Notes under the pieces: generated by a model
Seen by the model: the letters and a program-made list of their open reading frames with translations, nothing else
What the model was told of the DNA's origin: nothing
Database searches by the model: none
NCBI RefSeq assembly: GCF_900157375.1
Contig: NZ_LT721901.1
Coordinates: forward strand, 5,586,869-5,650,868
Length of the DNA: 64,000 nucleotides
Reading direction: 5' to 3'
DNA from: Mycobacterium rhizamassiliense
Lineage (GTDB): Bacteria; Actinomycetota; Actinomycetes; Mycobacteriales; Mycobacteriaceae
Position numbers and translations under genes: made by a program
Part shown: positions 26,385 through 33,958 of the stretch, one piece after another
How positions within the stretch are numbered: position 1 is the stretch's first letter
Layout of the letters: each line of letters begins with the position of its first letter

Positions 26385-27913
26385 CGCAGCGCTTCGCCCC
26401 ACTGCACTTCGGCGCGGAGCTTGGCCTTGAGCAGCTTGCCGCCGGCGTTGCGCGGCAACGCGTCCGATACCACCGTCACGTATTGCGGGACTTTGTAATC
26501 CGCGAGCTGCCCGCGGCAGTGCTCGAGCACGGCGGGAACATCGATCGGCGCTCCGCCGCCGAACAGCACGGCCCCGACCTTCTCCCCCATCACCTCGTCG
26601 GGCACCGCCAGCACGCAGGCGTCCGCGACGCCAGGAGCGGCCAGCAGCACCGCCTCGACCTCGACGCTGGAGACGTTCTCGCCACCCCGGTTGATGATGT
26701 CCTTGAGCCGGTCGACGATGTGCACGCGGCCCGCCTCGTCGACGCGGACCACGTCGCCGGTGTGCAGCCAGCCATCGGCAAAAGTCGCCGAGGAGGCCTC
26801 CGGCCGGTTCCAATACCCCGCTGTCAGGTTGGCGCCGCGCGCCACCAACTCGCCGACGCCGGGGTCGTCGCCGCTGGGGATCACCCCGAGATCCACCGAC
26901 GGCACGGCATACCCCACGGAGTCGGCGTGCTCGACCGCGTCCCGATCCGGCAGCACCGTCATCAGCGACGCCGACTCGGTCATGCCGTACCCGTTGAACA
27001 CCGTGGCGCGCGGAAACGCCGCCTTCACCGACCGCACCAGCGACGGGGCGATGGGCGCGCCGCCATATCCGACCCAACGGATGCCGGAGACGTCGGACTC
27101 CGCAAAGCCCTTGTGCCGCAGCATCAGCGAGTAGATCGCCGGCACCGTCACCATCAGCGACACGCGCTCGGCGGTCAGCGTCGCGACCAACTCGTCGAGG
27201 TTCAGCGCGGGCAGGATCACCGACGCTCCCCCGACCCGCATCGCCGCCAGAAGCTGTGAGTTGCAACCGGTTACGTGGAACAGCGGCACCGAGATGAGCG
27301 TGCGAAGCCCCGCGCCGATATCTCTGGACAGCCCCATGCAGCGCACCGAATTCTCGGTGTTGGTGACGAACGCCCGATGCGTGGTCGGGACGCCCTTGGG
27401 GTGCCCGGTGGTGCCGGAGGTGTAGAACAGCGCGGCCGTGTCGTCGCGGCTTAGCCCCTCGGCGACGTACGCCGGACCGTCGGGCAGCGGCGCGCCGGGG
27501 GCCAGGTCCACCGTGGCGCCGGAGTCCGACAGCACGAACTCGACCTCGGGCTGCGCCGAGCGGGTGTTGACCGCCACCGCAACGCCGCCGGCCAGCACCG
27601 TTCCCCAGAAGGCCAACACCCAATCGATGCCCGCGGGGTGGCGCACCGCGACACGGTCGCCGGGCGCCACGCCGGCCTCGCGCAGCCCGCCGGCGACGCG
27701 CGCCGCGCGGTCCCACAGCTGCCGGTAGGTCAGCCGGCCGGCGCCGACTTCGACCACGGCCTCGTTGTCCGGGTGGTTCTCGACCTGCTCGGCCAGCAGG
27801 TCCAGCAGCGTGGCCGGCACGTCGTCGTAGTACGGAACGCCGTTGGTGTCGCGGGATACGCCCGTCGTGGCGAACGGGTTGTGGTCGCGGGAAATTTGGA
27901 TCACTGGAGGCAT
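26381..27913 (-). CDS. Acyl-CoA synthetase (class I adenylate-forming enzyme)
   Basis: This 510-residue ligase activates a carboxylic acid to its CoA ester via an acyl-adenylate. The P-loop-like A3 motif TSGTTGHPKG is at 165-174. GYGMTES, WLHTGDV, DRLKDIINRGGENVSS and the C-terminal catalytic Lys region PRNAGGKLLKAKL complete the set. It overlaps the carboxylase by 4 bp, which suggests that it supplies acyl-CoA to that enzyme. A thioesterase gene lies divergently 38 bp away. Chain length cannot be read from sequence. Confidence 0.92.
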   Translation of the reverse strand: MPPVIQISRDHNPFATTGVSRDTNGVPYYDDVPATLLDLLAEQVENHPDNEAVVEVGAGRLTYRQLWDRAARVAGGLREAGVAPGDRVAVRHPAGIDWVLAFWGTVLAGGVAVAVNTRSAQPEVEFVLSDSGATVDLAPGAPLPDGPAYVAEGLSRDDTAALFYTSGTTGHPKGVPTTHRAFVTNTENSVRCMGLSRDIGAGLRTLISVPLFHVTGCNSQLLAAMRVGGASVILPALNLDELVATLTAERVSLMVTVPAIYSLMLRHKGFAESDVSGIRWVGYGGAPIAPSLVRSVKAAFPRATVFNGYGMTESASLMTVLPDRDAVEHADSVGYAVPSVDLGVIPSGDDPGVGELVARGANLTAGYWNRPEASSATFADGWLHTGDVVRVDEAGRVHIVDRLKDIINRGGENVSSVEVEAVLLAAPGVADACVLAVPDEVMGEKVGAVLFGGGAPIDVPAVLEHCRGQLADYKVPQYVTVVSDALPRNAGGKLLKAKLRAEVQWGEALR

Positions 27914-27951
27914 GCCCGGTCCTTACTCTCCGGTGTCCTATCGTGATACCG

Positions 27952-28785
27952 GTGACGATCGAGGATTCCGCCATCATGCCCGAGGCGTTCTTCACTGTCG
28001 ACGGCGACTCCTACGTTCCGGGCCCGATGACGCAAGGGCCGTGGGGCGCGACGATGGGCGGTCAGATCGTCGGCGGCCTGTTGGGTTGGGGCATAGAACA
28101 ATCCGGCGTCGATCCCGAACTGCAGCCCGCGCGGTTCACGATCGACCTGTTGCGCCCGGTGCTGATGAAACCGGTACACATCCAGACCTCGATACAGCGG
28201 GAGGGCCGGCGCATCAAGCTGGTGGACGGCGCGCTGGTGCAAAACGGAACGGTCGTGGCGCGGGCCAGCGCGCTGTTCCTGCGCCGCGGCGATCACCCCG
28301 ACGGCCAGGTGTGGTCGTCGGCGACCGAGATGCCGCCGCTGCCGACGTCCTCCGACGGCTTCCCTGCGGACATGCCGTTCCTCATCTGGGGGTACGGGGC
28401 CACGTTCGAAGGCAGCCCCGGCATCGCCGCGGGCGAGTGGGAGCAGTCGCACTCGCAGAAGTTCGCCTGGGCGCGGATGTTTCGGCCGATGGTGCACGGC
28501 TACCCGCTGACGCCGTTCACCCGGCTGGCCTTCGCAGGCGACATCACGAGTTCGCTCACCCACTGGGGCACAGGCGGATTGCGCTACATCAACGCCGACT
28601 ACACGGTCACCGCCAGCCGGTTGCCCGACGGCGAGTTCATCGGGCTGGCCGCCCAGAGCCACTACGGCACCGCGGGCGTCGCCACCGGCGCGGCGACGCT
28701 GTTCGACCAGCACGGCCCGATCGGCACCAGCTCCGCGCTGGCGTTGGCCCAACCCGCCGACGCGTTCAAGCCAACCTACGCCTAG
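27952..28785 (+). CDS. Acyl-CoA thioesterase-like protein (double hotdog)
   Basis: This 277-residue protein resembles the TesB-like/4HBT_3 double-hotdog family. It has GPWGATMGGQIVGGLLGWG, PARFTIDLLRPVLMKPV and, in the second half, RYINADYTVTASRLPDGEFIG, where the Asp is typical of the active site. It would hydrolyse or bind acyl-CoA. The GTG at 27952 has no Shine-Dalgarno and may be leaderless; an in-frame GTG at 27943 is an alternative. It is divergent from the acyl-CoA synthetase, so the two may oppose each other. Confidence 0.78.
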   Translation: MTIEDSAIMPEAFFTVDGDSYVPGPMTQGPWGATMGGQIVGGLLGWGIEQSGVDPELQPARFTIDLLRPVLMKPVHIQTSIQREGRRIKLVDGALVQNGTVVARASALFLRRGDHPDGQVWSSATEMPPLPTSSDGFPADMPFLIWGYGATFEGSPGIAAGEWEQSHSQKFAWARMFRPMVHGYPLTPFTRLAFAGDITSSLTHWGTGGLRYINADYTVTASRLPDGEFIGLAAQSHYGTAGVATGAATLFDQHGPIGTSSALALAQPADAFKPTYA

Positions 28786-28840
28786 TTCACGGGGCCGCGC
28801 CGGAGTCGCGGCAGGGGGCGCGAATATCTCGATGCGCCAA

Positions 28841-28856
28841 CCGGTTTCATAACCGG
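28841..28856. terminator. Candidate bidirectional terminator hairpin
   Basis: CCGGTT (28841-28846), TCAT loop, AACCGG (28851-28856) lies in the 85-bp gap between the convergent thioesterase and DUF222-HNH genes. The 6-bp stem is modest and there is no T-run, so the call rests mainly on position. Confidence 0.35.
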
Positions 28857-28870
28857 CGGCGGTGCGCCAC

Positions 28871-30118
28871 CTAGTTGGTTGTAGGCGGTGGTTGCGGGTG
28901 GAAGGGTTCGTACCACCACCAGTCGGCGCGCTCGCCGGTAGGTCCGGGACACGGTGAGACAGCGGGCGGGGCCAGGTTGGGCGGACGCGCGAGCGATCCT
29001 GAGTTGAGCCGTCGGCCGGAGCTGTCGGTGACAACGAGATCGTCTGCGGGCCCGGTGATCGTGATGACGCCCCGGTGGTGCAACCGGTGGTGATAGGGGC
29101 ATACCAGCACCAGGTTGGCCATTTCGGTGGGGCCGCCGTCCTCCCAGTGCCGGAGGTGGTGCGCGTGCAGACCGCGGGTGGCACCACAACCCGGAACCGC
29201 GCACGTCCGGTGACGGTACTCGAGCGCGCGGCGAAGCCGCCGGTTGATCTGGCGGGTCGCTCGCCCGGCTCCGATGACCTCGCCGTCGCGCTCGAACCAC
29301 ACTTCGCAGGTGGCATCGCAGGTCAGGTATCGGCGGTCGGCGTCGGACAGCAGCGGGCCCAAATGCATTGCCGCGGCACGCTGCTCGACATCGAGGTGCA
29401 CCACCACGGTGGTGTGCTGCCCGTGGGGGCGGCCGGCCGCCTCGGCGTCCCACCCGGCCTCCACCAGGTGCATGAAAGCATCGACGGTGGTGGGCAACGG
29501 GGGCCTGCAACCTGAGGCGCGCTCGTCGTTGCCGTGGTCGCGCTTCCACTGAGCGAACAGCGCATCACGATGCGAGGCCAACGCCGCGTCGAACTTCGCC
29601 GCGTCGTGGTGGGGAAGGGTGATCCGGTAGCAGCTGGCGTGCTCACCTGAGGTCTTGGTGATCGAGCACTCAGGCTCTGGAAGGGGGTCGGGTTGCGGTC
29701 GCGGTTCCAGGTTGACCGCGGTGCGCAGCTGGTTGACGGTCGCGACCGCGGCGAGCTCCGCGTAATGCTCGTCGGATCCCTCGCCCGCCCGGGCCGCGAT
29801 GACGCCTACCTGATCGAGCGACAGTCGACCCTCGGCCATGCCCCGCGCGCAGCGAGGAAACTCCTGCAGCCGGCGCGCCACCGTGGCGATAGTGTGGGCA
29901 TTTGCCGAGGACGAGCCGAGCTTCCAAGCCACCAACGCCGGCACCGAGCGCGCACCCGTAGCACCCCACAATTCGTCGCGCTCGATCTCGGCGACGATCT
30001 CTACAGTGCGCCCGTCAATCGCGTTGCGCTGACCGGCCAACTCCGCCAACTCCTCAAACAGCACATCCAGACGTCGCGGAACGTTTTCTGCCAGCGCAGG
30101 CGCAGCGGTCGAGAACAT
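28871..30118 (-). CDS. DUF222 / HNH endonuclease-domain protein (13E12 family)
   Basis: This 415-residue protein has the N-terminal helical DUF222 region (about 1-280, LDVLFEELAELAGQRNAIDG and SLDQVGVIAARAGEGSDE) and a C-terminal HNH domain. The latter includes CAVPGCGATRGLHAHHLRHW and NLVLVCPYHHRLHHRG with the His/Asn and Cys pairs intact. This family is present in many copies in mycobacteria and is often called 13E12 repeat protein. It may be a nuclease; function and mobility are unproven. There are no flanking repeats. Confidence 0.85.
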   Translation of the reverse strand: MFSTAAPALAENVPRRLDVLFEELAELAGQRNAIDGRTVEIVAEIERDELWGATGARSVPALVAWKLGSSSANAHTIATVARRLQEFPRCARGMAEGRLSLDQVGVIAARAGEGSDEHYAELAAVATVNQLRTAVNLEPRPQPDPLPEPECSITKTSGEHASCYRITLPHHDAAKFDAALASHRDALFAQWKRDHGNDERASGCRPPLPTTVDAFMHLVEAGWDAEAAGRPHGQHTTVVVHLDVEQRAAAMHLGPLLSDADRRYLTCDATCEVWFERDGEVIGAGRATRQINRRLRRALEYRHRTCAVPGCGATRGLHAHHLRHWEDGGPTEMANLVLVCPYHHRLHHRGVITITGPADDLVVTDSSGRRLNSGSLARPPNLAPPAVSPCPGPTGERADWWWYEPFHPQPPPTTN

Positions 30119-30218
30119 GACGACATCATCGCAGCCGGGTACGACAAGTTTCGGCGCCGAACGACGCCTAGCCGGATCCGTACAAGCGAGGTGCGGACCC
30201 GTGCCTCATGCTGGAGTC

Positions 30219-30698
30219 ATGAACCAGCGCATGCCGGGCAATGCCGTGGCGACCGCCGCCGTCTCCTTTGTCGGCTACACCGCGGTGATGCTCGCACTGG
30301 ATAACCGCATGCACCGCGGCGGCGGAGCGGGAATGATCGCATTTGAACTGGCCGGCAACGCATCTCGAGCCCAGGACATCATGACCCGGTGGGGTGCCGA
30401 CGGCCGGCGCGCGGCGCGGCTGTCCCTGTGGCTCGACTTCGGCTACATGACGACCTACGGCGCGCTGACGGCGCTCCTCGTCGACCGGGCACGCCGGCGG
30501 CGCGGCCATCCGGCGATCCTGCCCGCCGCGACGATCGTCGCGGTCGCCGCCGATGCGGCGGAGGGGGTTTCGCTGCTGAAGGTGCTCGACCACACCCGCA
30601 TCGGCGTTCATGCGCGGCGCGCCCGGACGGCGGCGCTGATCAAGTTCGCAACTCTCGCGGGCTGCCTGGGCTACGTCGCGCGGGAATCCGTCGGCTAG
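30219..30698 (+). CDS. Small membrane protein, function unknown
   Basis: I do not recognise this gene. The 159-residue product has about four hydrophobic segments: near residues 8-25 (AVATAAVSFVGYTAVML), 70-90 (LDFGYMTTYGALTALLV), 100-118 (ILPAATIVAVAADAAEG) and 135-152. A GGAG lies 3 nt before the ATG at 30219. Its stop codon is within GCTAGT, the 6-bp target of the adjacent insertion sequence, so the reading frame is not damaged by it. Confidence 0.65.
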   Translation: MNQRMPGNAVATAAVSFVGYTAVMLALDNRMHRGGGAGMIAFELAGNASRAQDIMTRWGADGRRAARLSLWLDFGYMTTYGALTALLVDRARRRRGHPAILPAATIVAVAADAAEGVSLLKVLDHTRIGVHARRARTAALIKFATLAGCLGYVARESVG

Positions 30699-30699
30699 T
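30694..30699. repeat. Target-site duplication, left copy
   Basis: GCTAGT directly precedes the left terminal inverted repeat and recurs at 31817-31822. It matches the NCTAGN target and 6-bp duplication known for IS481. It includes the stop codon of the upstream membrane-protein gene. Confidence 0.9.
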
Positions 30700-30719
30700 T
30701 GTGATGTCCAGGGAGGTTG
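30700..30719. repeat. Left terminal inverted repeat of the IS481-family element
   Basis: TGTGATGTCCAGGGAGGTTG, an exact reverse complement of the right end. Bases 30711-30716 (GGGAGG) can also pair with CCTCCC at 30722-30727, forming a hairpin that could limit read-through into the transposase gene. Confidence 0.95.
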
Positions 30720-30813
30720 TCCCTCCCGTTATCGGTGAGCCTGTGTGACAGAGAAGGCCTCCGGTTGTGAAGTGGAGCTGTCTAGGAACCGCTTCACTAA
30801 CCAGGAGGCCTTC

Positions 30814-31821
30814 GTGTCCCACGCTAACGCTGCACTGACACCGCGTGCTCGTTTGAGGCTCGCGCAATTAATTGTTGATTGTGGCTGGACCTATGCCGCG
30901 GCAGCCAAGATGTTCATGGTTTCGCCGCGTACCGCCAGGAAGTGGACCGATCGCTACCGCGTCGAGGGCCCGCTGGGAATGATCGACCGCAGCTCGCGTC
31001 CACGTGTCAGCCCTGCCAAGACCCCGTCTGCGCTGACCCGTCAGATCGTGGATCTGCGCTGGCGGCATCGGCTAGGGCCGGTGCAGATCGGCGGGCGCCT
31101 TGGAGTGCCGGCTTCGACGGTGCACGTGGTGCTTACTCGGTGTCGTATCAATCGGCTGTCCTACATCGACCGCGTCACCGGTGAGCCGTTGCGCCGCTAC
31201 GAACACGCCTATCCCGGATCGCTGATCCATGTCGACGTCACCAAGTTCGCCAACATCCCTGACGGCGGCGGCCATAAGTTCGTAAGCCGACAACAAAGCA
31301 AACGCAATGCCATCACCACCGGCCACCGCACCGGTAAACGTGGCAGCCCGGCCCTGGGTTATCGCCCAAGGATCGGAACGGCGTTCGTACACACAGTGAT
31401 TGACGATCACTCCCGGATCGCTTACGCCGAGATCTGCACCGACGAAAGGGCCCTCACCGCCATCGCCGTGCTGCAGCGGGCAGTGGCATGGTTCGCCGAG
31501 CGCGGCGTCACCATCGAGCGAGTGCTGTCCGACAACGGATCGGCCTATCGTTCTTACGCCTGGCGCGACGCCTGCACCGCGTTGCGCATCACCGCTAAGC
31601 GAACACGCCCATACCGGCCGCAGACCAACGGCAAGATCGAAAGATTTCACCGCACCCTGGCCGACGGATGGGCCTACGCCCGACTCTACGAAAACACCGC
31701 ACAGCGCGACGCCGAGCTAACGGGCTGGCTCCACTTCTACAATCACCACCGAGCCCACTCCGCCATCGGAGGCCGCCCACCGGTCACTCGACTGACCAAC
31801 CTCCCTGGACATCACAGCTAG
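30814..31821 (+). CDS. IS481-family transposase
   Basis: This 335-residue DDE transposase starts at GTG 30814 behind AGGAGG (30803-30808). It has an N-terminal helix-turn-helix (YAAAAKMFMVSPRTARKW) and a DDE core: first Asp in HVDVTKF, second in VLSDNGSAYRS, Glu in NGKIERFHRTL. The last coded triplet is A from the element plus GC from the target site, and the stop TAG is entirely in the duplicated GCTAGT. Any NCTAGN target would therefore supply A-N-C followed by TAG. Confidence 0.95.
   Translation: MSHANAALTPRARLRLAQLIVDCGWTYAAAAKMFMVSPRTARKWTDRYRVEGPLGMIDRSSRPRVSPAKTPSALTRQIVDLRWRHRLGPVQIGGRLGVPASTVHVVLTRCRINRLSYIDRVTGEPLRRYEHAYPGSLIHVDVTKFANIPDGGGHKFVSRQQSKRNAITTGHRTGKRGSPALGYRPRIGTAFVHTVIDDHSRIAYAEICTDERALTAIAVLQRAVAWFAERGVTIERVLSDNGSAYRSYAWRDACTALRITAKRTRPYRPQTNGKIERFHRTLADGWAYARLYENTAQRDAELTGWLHFYNHHRAHSAIGGRPPVTRLTNLPGHHS
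31797..31816. repeat. Right terminal inverted repeat of the IS481-family element
   Basis: CAACCTCCCTGGACATCACA, the exact reverse complement of 30700-30719. It also encodes the last transposase residues, NLPGHH. Confidence 0.95.
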
Positions 31822-31822
31822 T
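31817..31822. repeat. Target-site duplication, right copy
   Basis: GCTAGT follows the right inverted repeat and matches 30694-30699. It holds the stop codon of the transposase (TAG at 31819-31821) on the plus strand and the stop codon of the flavodoxin-like gene (31820-31818) on the minus strand. Confidence 0.9.
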
Positions 31823-32273
31823 CCATCAACTGGGCGGCGACCGTCGCCCCGAGCTCCCAGCACGCCTGCAAATCGTCCTTGCTCGGCTTGCCCGAAACCA
31901 CCACTGTCTCAGCGGCTTTGGCCCAGCCCAGGCCGGTCGTGATGGTGTCCACGGCCCGCTCGGCGCCCTCGGTGCCCTCGTTGCCGTGCAGGTACAGCCC
32001 GAAGGGTCTGCCGCGGGTGGAGTCGAGCAGTTGGTAGTACGCGCAGTCGAACGCGTGCTTGAGCGCACCCGAGATGTAGCCCAGGTTCGCCGGGGTGCCC
32101 AGCAGGTAACCGTCGGCGGCCAGCATCTCGGCCGGCGCGACGGTCAGCGCGGGCCTGCGCAGCACCTCCACGCCCTCGATGTCGGGGTCGGTGGCACCGG
32201 ACACCACCGCCTCGAACATCTCGTGGGTGTGCGGCGACGGCGTGTGGTGCACGATCAGCAGTGTCTTGGTCAT
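31818..32273 (-). CDS. Flavodoxin-like / NAD(P)H-dependent FMN reductase family protein (Rv2771c type)
   Basis: This 151-residue protein has a flavodoxin-like fold. The N-terminal strand and phosphate loop are TLLIVHHTPSPHTHEM; DGYLLGTPANLGYISGALKHAFD is the typical flavin-contacting block. It probably binds FMN and acts as a small reductase. Its ATG overlaps the stop of the membrane-protein gene (ATGA), so it is the last gene of the dapB operon. Its stop codon lies in the insertion-sequence target duplication. Confidence 0.85.
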   Translation of the reverse strand: MTKTLLIVHHTPSPHTHEMFEAVVSGATDPDIEGVEVLRRPALTVAPAEMLAADGYLLGTPANLGYISGALKHAFDCAYYQLLDSTRGRPFGLYLHGNEGTEGAERAVDTITTGLGWAKAAETVVVSGKPSKDDLQACWELGATVAAQLMD

Positions 32274-32734
32274 CGGCGCCCCTGCATTCCTACCGCGGTC
32301 TTCATCGCTTCCCGCGCGCGGCGGCGGTCGCCCGCGTAGTCGTAGGCCCGGGCCAGCCGATACCAGCGCCGCCAGTCGTCCGGTTCGGCCTCGACCTCGG
32401 CGCGCACGGTGGCGAACAGCGCATCGGCCGCGTCACGCTCGATACGGCCGGACGGGCGGCGCGGCAGCGCGCTGACGTCGAGTTCCATGCCGTCCTCGGC
32501 GGCGAGCCGGGCCAGCTTCTGGTGGGCGAACCCGGCCCGCACGGTGGCGATCATCGCCCACAACCCGATGCCCGGCATCACCAGCAGCGCGACCCCGAGA
32601 CCGACCGCGGCGGGCCGGCCCGAGCCGATCATCGCGATGGCCAGGTGGCCCAGCAGCACGAAGTACGTCACCATCGCCGCGCACAGGAACGCGATCAGCA
32701 GTTGGATGCGCACGGCGCGCGATGCCCTGGTCAT
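32270..32734 (-). CDS. Two-helix membrane protein with TPR-like tail (Rv2772c type)
   Basis: This 154-residue protein has two predicted membrane helices (about residues 9-35 and 41-64) and a soluble C-terminus. The segment DDWRRWYRLARAYDYAGDR and the following RRAREAMKTAV read like a single tetratricopeptide repeat. It overlaps dapB upstream and the flavodoxin-like gene downstream by 4 bp each. Function unknown; linkage to dapB is conserved in Mtb. Confidence 0.75.
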   Translation of the reverse strand: MTRASRAVRIQLLIAFLCAAMVTYFVLLGHLAIAMIGSGRPAAVGLGVALLVMPGIGLWAMIATVRAGFAHQKLARLAAEDGMELDVSALPRRPSGRIERDAADALFATVRAEVEAEPDDWRRWYRLARAYDYAGDRRRAREAMKTAVGMQGRR

Positions 32735-33468
32735 TGCAGGTTGAGCAGCGGCTCGATACCTATCGTCAGGCCGGGGTGTTCGTGAATGTGCCGCACGGCC
32801 AACAGCACCCCCGGGACGAAGGACGTCCGGTCCAGGCTGTCGTGGCGGATGGTCAGCGTCTCGCCCTCGGTCCCGAACAGGATCTCCTGGTGGGCGACCA
32901 GCCCGGCCAGGCGTACCGAGTGCACCGGGATCCCGTCGACGTCGGCGCCGCGCGCACCGGGCAGGCCGGTGCTGGTGGCATCGGGGTTGGGCGGCAAGCC
33001 TTTTCGCGACTCGGCGATCAGTTTGGCGGTGCGCGCCGCGGTGCCCGACGGGGCGTCGGCCTTGTGTGGGTGGTGCAGCTCGATCACCTCGACCGAGTCG
33101 AAGAACGGCGCCGCCTGCTTGGCGAAATGCATGGACAGCACCGCGCCGATCGCGAAGTTAGGCGCGATCAACACCGACGTCTTCGGGCTGTCGGCCAGCC
33201 AGGACTCCACCTGCGCGACCCGCTCGGCGGTGAAGCCCGTCGTACCGACCACGGCGTGAATTCCGTTGCCGATCAAGAATTCCAGGTTGCCCATCACCAC
33301 GTCGGGGTGGGTGAAGTCGATGACGGCCTCGGTGTTGCCGTCGGTCAGCAGGCTCAGCGCATCGCCGGCGTCGACCTCCGCCGACAGGGTCATATCCTCG
33401 GCGGCCCGCACCGCGGCCACCATCGTCGACCCGACCTTGCCCTTGGCTCCCAATACGCCCACTCGCAT
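32731..33468 (-). CDS. dapB: 4-hydroxy-tetrahydrodipicolinate reductase
   Basis: This 245-residue enzyme reduces the DapA product with NAD(P)H in lysine and diaminopimelate synthesis. The nucleotide loop is VGVLGAKGKVGSTM, and the catalytic signature is ELHHPHKADAPSGTA (with the His and Lys). I chose ATG 33468 (MRVGVLGAKG), which equals the Mtb length of 245; an in-frame GTG three codons upstream exists. It heads a three-gene operon with ATGA overlaps. Note that dapA lies about 22 kb away in the window. Confidence 0.97.
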   Translation of the reverse strand: MRVGVLGAKGKVGSTMVAAVRAAEDMTLSAEVDAGDALSLLTDGNTEAVIDFTHPDVVMGNLEFLIGNGIHAVVGTTGFTAERVAQVESWLADSPKTSVLIAPNFAIGAVLSMHFAKQAAPFFDSVEVIELHHPHKADAPSGTAARTAKLIAESRKGLPPNPDATSTGLPGARGADVDGIPVHSVRLAGLVAHQEILFGTEGETLTIRHDSLDRTSFVPGVLLAVRHIHEHPGLTIGIEPLLNLQ

Positions 33469-33535
33469 GGCATTCACCCTAGACGGGGACCGGCTGCGGG
33501 CTAATGGACGGTTGGGCGCCGCACACGCGCGACGC

Positions 33536-33868
33536 TCAGTGATACGGGCAGAACATCTCTTCCGAGAGGTTGATCATGGCGGTGGCGTCGGCGAAGTTCA
33601 CGCCTTTCGGGCCAAGGTTGGAGTGAACGTCCTGGGCGAGCGCGTCCTGCGAGAAACCATTCCAGCGATCGATGCAGACCTGGTGCCCCATGTTGACGAC
33701 GTCAGCGTCCTCCTGCGGCGTCGGCCAAGTGAAGCCGAGGCCGCGCAGTCTGTTCAGGAAGTCGACGTCGTGGGTGGTAATCGCGGAGGCGGTCCCAGCG
33801 GTACAAAGCAGCACCGCGCCAGCCATTACGGGCGCGGCGAGTCCGGCCAACCAACGTCGTGCAGCCAT
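33536..33868 (-). CDS. Secreted DUF732 protein
   Basis: This 110-residue exported protein has a signal peptide (RRWLAGLAAPVMAGAVLLC, then ASA cleavage region). The mature domain, HDVDFLNRLRGLGFTWPT through EEMFCPYH, fits the DUF732 family common in mycobacteria, with two Cys probably forming a disulfide (VCIDRW and FCPYH). AAGGAG is 9 nt before the ATG at 33868 but abuts an alternative ATG at 33877, which decides the start. Function unknown. Confidence 0.8.
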   Translation of the reverse strand: MAARRWLAGLAAPVMAGAVLLCTAGTASAITTHDVDFLNRLRGLGFTWPTPQEDADVVNMGHQVCIDRWNGFSQDALAQDVHSNLGPKGVNFADATAMINLSEEMFCPYH

Positions 33869-33958
33869 CTGACGCATCTCCTTCTTCACGGGTGCCGTCA
33901 TTGTGGCGGCTCAAAGCGGCAACCGCATGTCGAGGAGAAAAATTGTCGGCTTTGGCGG

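Larger units (their letters stand above)
30700..31816 (+). mobile_element. Complete IS481-family insertion sequence (1117 bp)
   Basis: The element has perfect 20-bp terminal inverted repeats, one transposase gene and 6-bp target duplications, so it is complete and probably recently inserted. It lies exactly between two convergent genes whose TAG stop codons overlapped in CTAG before insertion; duplication of GCTAGT restored both stops. The transposase frame leaves the element without a stop of its own and ends on the flanking TAG. Confidence 0.95.

Noticed and set aside
23676..26498. A 940-codon open frame antisense to the carboxylase gene
   Set aside because: Composition is that of a GC-rich shadow (Arg/Gly/His-rich, no domain), while the opposite strand encodes a complete carboxylase.
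26385..27995. Upstream extension of the carboxylase frame to a 1611-residue fusion
   Set aside because: The extra part is Arg-rich noise in another frame of the acyl-CoA ligase gene; a normal biotin-carboxylase start (MNATLLIANRGEIALRI) is at 26384.
28834..28870. tRNA-like arm with a CAT in the loop
   Set aside because: The CCGGTT/AACCGG hairpin resembles an anticodon arm, but there are no D-arm, T-arm or acceptor stem around it on either strand.
28871..30118. DUF222-HNH gene as part of a mobile element or prophage site
   Set aside because: There are no integrase, terminal repeats or duplicated flanks; the family is common and scattered in mycobacteria.
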